A stretch of DNA of 9,582 bases, from NCBI GenBank assembly GCA_035575035.1, contig DATLYH010000303.1, positions 1-9,582 on the forward strand, read 5' to 3'. The notes under the pieces are model-generated. The model did not search any database and was not told where the DNA came from. It saw only the letters and a program-made list of their open reading frames with translations. Shown here piece after piece: positions 7,501-9,582 of this stretch. This DNA is from DATLYH01 sp035575035. Lineage in GTDB: Bacteria; Planctomycetota; Planctomycetia; Gemmatales; Gemmataceae. Position numbers and translations under genes: made by a program. Within the stretch, counting starts at the first letter, position 1. Each line of letters starts with the position of its first letter.

Positions 7501-8031
7501 CTGGAGAACGTGCCGATGGGTTGCAGCGCCCCAGCCACCAACGTCCTTCCCGACGAGAACACCACGGCGCTGGCCTTCTGGGCCGATCCCGACGCCAGGG
7601 GGCCGTCCGAAGGCCCGCCGCTGAAGCTGGTCGCGCGGGCCGTGATCGACGGCAAGGAGGCGGTCCGCGAGGCAACGGGCGGCTTGCCGAAGGTGGTGGA
7701 GCCGGGCGAAATCCTATGCACGACGGAACAGTCCGAGGTGACACTGCGGCCGGGCGGGACGACGCGGCTGACGGTGACGATCGAGCGCCGCAACGGCTTC
7801 ACCGGCCGGGTGCCGCTGGACGTGCGCGGCCTGCCGCACGGGGTGCGCGTGCTCGACATCGGCCTGAACGGCATTCTGATCACCGAGAAAGAAACCCGTC
7901 GTACCATTGAGCTGTACGCCGAGCCGTGGGTGCCGCCGACCGAGCACCCGATCGTCGTGCTGGCCCGCCGCGAGGGGAAGGACACCGAGCATGCGGCGAA
8001 GTCCGTCCTGCTGCGGATCACCGGCAAGTAG
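4537..8031 (+). CDS. Exported PSCyt1 cytochrome + seven-blade WD40 + IPT/PPC/Ig-like giant protein
   Basis: This 1164-residue protein starts with a signal peptide (MTLARLPAMALLLLFAAAGT, cut after AVA near residue 23). Residues 29-120 form a PSCyt1 haem domain with CLECH (Cys41, Cys44, His45) and a likely distal Met94 in AMPP. Seven WD40 repeats follow at about 139-430, each with a (F/W)SPDG-like turn and an (L/V)W(D/E)V-like end, the number needed for one closed propeller. Repeats 6 and 7 are degenerate. Next come an IPT/TIG-like domain at about 448-533, a PPC domain beginning EKEPNDSPAT at 540-648, a second IPT-like segment at 651-720, and a second PPC-like domain at about 747-946. Two Ig-like repeats end the protein (953-1045 and 1066-1162; DGFNGRVDVRL and NGFTGRVPLDV). 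PSCyt1-WD40 fusions are typical of planctomycetes. The protein is predicted to be extracytoplasmic and to bind haem c. Its electron partner and substrate are unknown. It probably works with the DUF1549/DUF1553 protein at 759-3233. Confidence 0.92.
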   Translation: MTLARLPAMALLLLFAAAGTAVAQQPPSYARQVRPFFAKYCLECHNAQQAKGDLNLETFSALMKGGKSGPVVVPGKPDESLLVLLPERKEQPAMPPKTARQPKPNEVAVLRAWVAAGAKDDSASITVAIPDIKPRADRAAPVTALAYRPDGKLLAVGGHREVLLIDVATGDVAGTLPGQAAQVTALAFSPDGRRLAVAGGAAGVAGEVRLYAVPPGGLPSAKPEHVLAAHQDLIYDLAFSPDGKLLATGGYDRLIKLWDVAAGKELRLLRDHSDTVYGLAFSADGRLLASGAADRAVKVWEVATGKRLYTLSDPTDWIYAVAWSPDGRHLAAGGVDRSIRVWEVTPQGGRLVHSVFAHEAPVMRLIYAADGKMLYSLSEDRTAKAWDAARMVELRAYPAQPESVLALAVRPDHKELALGRYDGALVLLDEGSGKAKAQPLPAKPKPPQLGKLTPSSGRRGQTIRVTFEGKYLDGVTEVVASVPDVTAKLIPESRTATAVQADVTVPAHTLASVCRLSLKSPAGQTAALPFLVDLFPAAAEKEPNDSPATGQKVDLPVSIAGSAGRAGDIDCYRFRAEAGQQIGVQAVTAAAGSKLVPHLRLTDPAGQVVAESSSGFLGHTCTQTGVYALSVHDRDYGGGADMHYRLHVGDIPVVTAVFPLGLQRGTETEIQVEGVNLAGVRSVRVKAPADAQPGTRLPVSISTPQGAPLGNPSVVVGEFAEVVRGNPGGMMPVVPVPGTANGRIDQPGTSETWRFRATKGQRLIIEVNARRLGSPLDSVIEILDAQGQPVPRAVLRCLARTYVTFRDHDSATPKIRLEAWNELAVNDYVLVGGELLRIKELPPHPDADCLFFNVAGQRVGFLDTTPTHHSMGVPMYKVSIHPPGSTFPPNGFPVFALNYRNDDGGPGYGKDSRLFFDPPADGEYQVRIADARAAGGSSYAYRLTIRPPRPDFKVSFSPTAPVVWRGGAVPVNVTVERLDGFNGRVDVRLENVPMGCSAPATNVLPDENTTALAFWADPDARGPSEGPPLKLVARAVIDGKEAVREATGGLPKVVEPGEILCTTEQSEVTLRPGGTTRLTVTIERRNGFTGRVPLDVRGLPHGVRVLDIGLNGILITEKETRRTIELYAEPWVPPTEHPIVVLARREGKDTEHAAKSVLLRITGK

Positions 8032-8042
8032 CGAGTCAGGAA

Positions 8043-8057
8043 CGCTTCGTCGAAGCG
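8043..8057. terminator. Possible hairpin after the PSCyt1-WD40 gene
   Basis: CGCTTCG T CGAAGCG is a perfect 15-base inverted repeat starting 12 nt after the stop codon. The folded form would be a stem of about five pairs with a five-base loop. No run of T follows, so a classical intrinsic terminator is not shown. It could be a weak pause or processing site, or it could be chance. Confidence 0.3.
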
Positions 8058-8090
8058 GTGTCATGGATCTTCCGGTGGTTAGGCCCCCAG

Positions 8091-8118
8091 CCCACACGCG
8101 AGTCTTCGAGCGTGCGGG
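8091..8118. repeat. Imperfect inverted repeat before the PQQ-type gene
   Basis: CCCACACGC (8091-8099) and GCGTGCGGG (8110-8118) pair as a five-base stem CACGC/GCGTG, one A-C mismatch, and a CCC/GGG outer stem, with a ten-base loop between. The next T-rich bases are only TT, so terminator function is weak. The form resembles dispersed palindromic intergenic elements, but only this copy is visible in the window. Confidence 0.4.
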
Positions 8119-8134
8119 GTTAGACTCCGCGGCG

Positions 8135-8140
8135 AGAGGA
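8135..8140 (+). promoter_or_regulatory. Ribosome binding site AGAGGA
   Basis: AGAGGA sits 6 nt before the ATG at 8147 and supports that start, which also begins a signal-anchor-like N-terminus. Confidence 0.6.
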
Positions 8141-8146
8141 AGTACC

Positions 8147-9582
8147 ATGAGCACACGGCTCCGTCTGACCCGAGTGCTCTTCGTCTGCCTGACCGCGCTG
8201 GTCCTCGCGACATTTCTCCAATCCTCCGACGCGCTGGAACGGCCGCTCAAGGTCTGTGGCTTCCGGCCGGAGTTGCTGGCGCGCAACAACGTCCAGCAGG
8301 CGTCCTCACTGCCGCCGAGCGCCCCCGTCTCCGAGCCGCTCACGCTGCCGACCGACTGGTTGGCCCGCAAGAAGATCGAAACCGCCGTCGATTACATCAA
8401 GGAGCAGCAGTGGCCCGAGGCGGTTCGCCTGCTGCAAGCGATCCTCGACGCCCGAGAAGACACGTTTCTGCAAGTGGAGGAAAAGGACACCGATGGCCGG
8501 CCTATCCTCCGCTATACCAGCGCGCGCGTTGAGGCGGAGCGCCTGGTCGGCTCGCTCCCTCCCGCGGGGATGGAGTACTACCAGCTTCACGCTGGCCGGC
8601 TGGCCGCGGACCGCCTGAAGGAGGCCCGGAACGACGCTCACCTGCTGGCCGAGGTTGCGCGGCGCTACTTCCACACCAAGGCGGGCGCCGAGGCGCTGAC
8701 CCTGCTCGGCGTCCATCACCTGGACCGCGGCCGCTCCGGCCTGGCCGCCGACTGTTTCCGCCGTCTGCTCCACCGGGAAAGGACCGAGCAACTCACCCCT
8801 CTGACCCTGTTCCAGGCGGCCATGGCCTTCCACCAGGCCGGCGACCTGGTCCACGAGGAACTTGCCTGGCGGCGGCTGGTTGCGCAGGCACCCGGCGGCC
8901 TGCGTCTGGGCCGGCAGGTCGTCTCCTTGGAACGGCTCCGCAAAGAATTGGACCGGATGCCCCGCCCCGCGGCCGCAGCCGACTGGCCCCTGTTCCGCGG
9001 CAATCCCGCCCGCACCGGCTGCGGCGATGGCGATATCCCCTGGTTGGAGCCGCGCTGGCAGATCGCCACCGCTGAGCGCCCGGAAACCCGCCGCTGCATC
9101 GAGACCGGCCTCCGATACCAGGAGGGCATCCGGGAGCCGGTCATGCCCGCGTTCTTCCCCGTCACGGCCGGCAACAAGGTGATCTATCGGAGTCACGGCG
9201 GCGTCGCAGCCGTCGATGTCCGGACCGGCCACGAACTCTGGAAATCGCCGCTGCCGCTCAGCTTCGAAGGCATCCTGCGCGATCCGGGCAAGAAGGTCCA
9301 GGTAGAGCAGTGGATGCGCCTGTACGGTGCTTTTGGGCTCATCAGCTCGACAGGCGGCAATGCCGGCCCTGCGGGCGGCGCGGGGATCGGCGGCATTCCA
9401 CCCGGCAACCTCGGCGGCGTCCCCTCAGGGTCCGGCTCGCTCGGCGGTTTGCCCACCAACGCCTGGGCCAGCACCCTGCTGTTCAATAACTGCGTCCAGG
9501 GGACGCTCAGCACCGACCATCGGCGGGTCTATGCCGTCGAGGACTTGCCGCTGCCGCCGCCTCCTGAGCTGATCCAGGACAT
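8147..9582 (+). CDS. TPR-like + PQQ beta-propeller (BamB-like) protein, 3' end outside window
   Basis: The frame is open from the ATG at 8147 to the right edge (478 codons) and has no stop in the window. The first 30 residues form a signal peptide or anchor (basic MSTRLRLTR, then LFVCLTALVLATFL). Residues 75-270 are helical and resemble tetratricopeptide repeats (AVDYIKEQQWPEAVRLLQAI; LTLLGVHHLDRGRSGLAADC). Near 279 the protein changes to a PQQ-type propeller entry, DWPLFRGNPARTG. This is followed by GGVAAVDVRTGHELWKSPLP (351-370), a typical PQQ-repeat strand of the kind found in BamB and quinoprotein dehydrogenases. A Gly-rich stretch at about 402-435 interrupts the next part before VYAVEDLPLP. 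Such proteins are common in planctomycetes, exported or membrane-bound, with no assigned reaction. A PQQ cofactor is not shown, because PQQ-like repeats often lack one. The gap from the preceding gene is 115 nt. Confidence 0.88.
   Translation, partial: MSTRLRLTRVLFVCLTALVLATFLQSSDALERPLKVCGFRPELLARNNVQQASSLPPSAPVSEPLTLPTDWLARKKIETAVDYIKEQQWPEAVRLLQAILDAREDTFLQVEEKDTDGRPILRYTSARVEAERLVGSLPPAGMEYYQLHAGRLAADRLKEARNDAHLLAEVARRYFHTKAGAEALTLLGVHHLDRGRSGLAADCFRRLLHRERTEQLTPLTLFQAAMAFHQAGDLVHEELAWRRLVAQAPGGLRLGRQVVSLERLRKELDRMPRPAAAADWPLFRGNPARTGCGDGDIPWLEPRWQIATAERPETRRCIETGLRYQEGIREPVMPAFFPVTAGNKVIYRSHGGVAAVDVRTGHELWKSPLPLSFEGILRDPGKKVQVEQWMRLYGAFGLISSTGGNAGPAGGAGIGGIPPGNLGGVPSGSGSLGGLPTNAWASTLLFNNCVQGTLSTDHRRVYAVEDLPLPPPPELIQD

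Larger units (their letters stand above)
8032..8146 (+). other. Intergenic spacer with two inverted repeats
   Basis: This 115-nt gap separates the PSCyt1-WD40 gene from the PQQ-type gene. I see no open frame with a ribosome site of its own. It contains the two inverted repeats listed separately, and GGTTAG occurs twice, at 8077-8082 and 8118-8123. The final bases (GAGAGGAAGTACC) hold the ribosome site of the next gene. No clear promoter boxes are visible. Confidence 0.5.

Noticed and set aside
8306..9232. Reverse-strand frame (308 codons) opposite the PQQ-type gene
   Set aside because: The + strand encodes a signal peptide, TPR-like helices and PQQ motifs without a stop across the same bases. 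The reverse product lacks recognisable motifs.

Overview
The window is GC-rich and every convincing gene lies on the + strand. The protein families point to a planctomycete, probably of the Gemmata/Gemmataceae type. They include a secreted DUF1549/DUF1553 cytochrome protein with Ig-like BIG2 domains, a 1164-residue PSCyt1 + WD40 + PPC protein, a DUF4190 membrane protein, and a TPR + PQQ-propeller protein. That lineage assignment comes from gene content only; the window has no marker gene.

Layout. 1-270 is the 3' end of a VapC-like PIN-domain toxin. 324-722 is a small DUF4190 membrane protein. 759-3233 is the exported DUF1549/DUF1553 protein, with one CX4CH and one CXXCH haem-type motif. 3266-3502 is a 78-codon small gene cut by an in-frame TGA at 3398-3400. 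3507-3845 is an unrecognised helical protein of 112 residues, starting 4 nt after the broken gene. 3948-4493 is an unrecognised four-helix membrane protein; a diverged copy of its first 14 codons sits 64 nt upstream. 4537-8031 is the giant PSCyt1/WD40 protein. 8032-8146 is a spacer with two inverted repeats. From 8147 the window runs into a PQQ/BamB-like gene that is still open at the right edge and whose stop lies outside.

How the genes may work together. The DUF1549/DUF1553 protein and the PSCyt1-WD40-PPC protein are a familiar planctomycete pairing of exported, haem-motif multidomain proteins with no established biochemical function. A DUF1501 gene often accompanies such pairs and is absent here. 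Two small soluble genes and a membrane protein occupy the space between the pair. The AGGTGA ribosome-binding sites before the two large exported proteins are nearly identical.

I did not find a clearly new defence or mobile system. The best leads are the TGA-split small gene and its partner, the partial duplication at 3884-3989, the unassigned insert inside a PPC domain of the giant protein, and the inverted repeats at 8043-8118.
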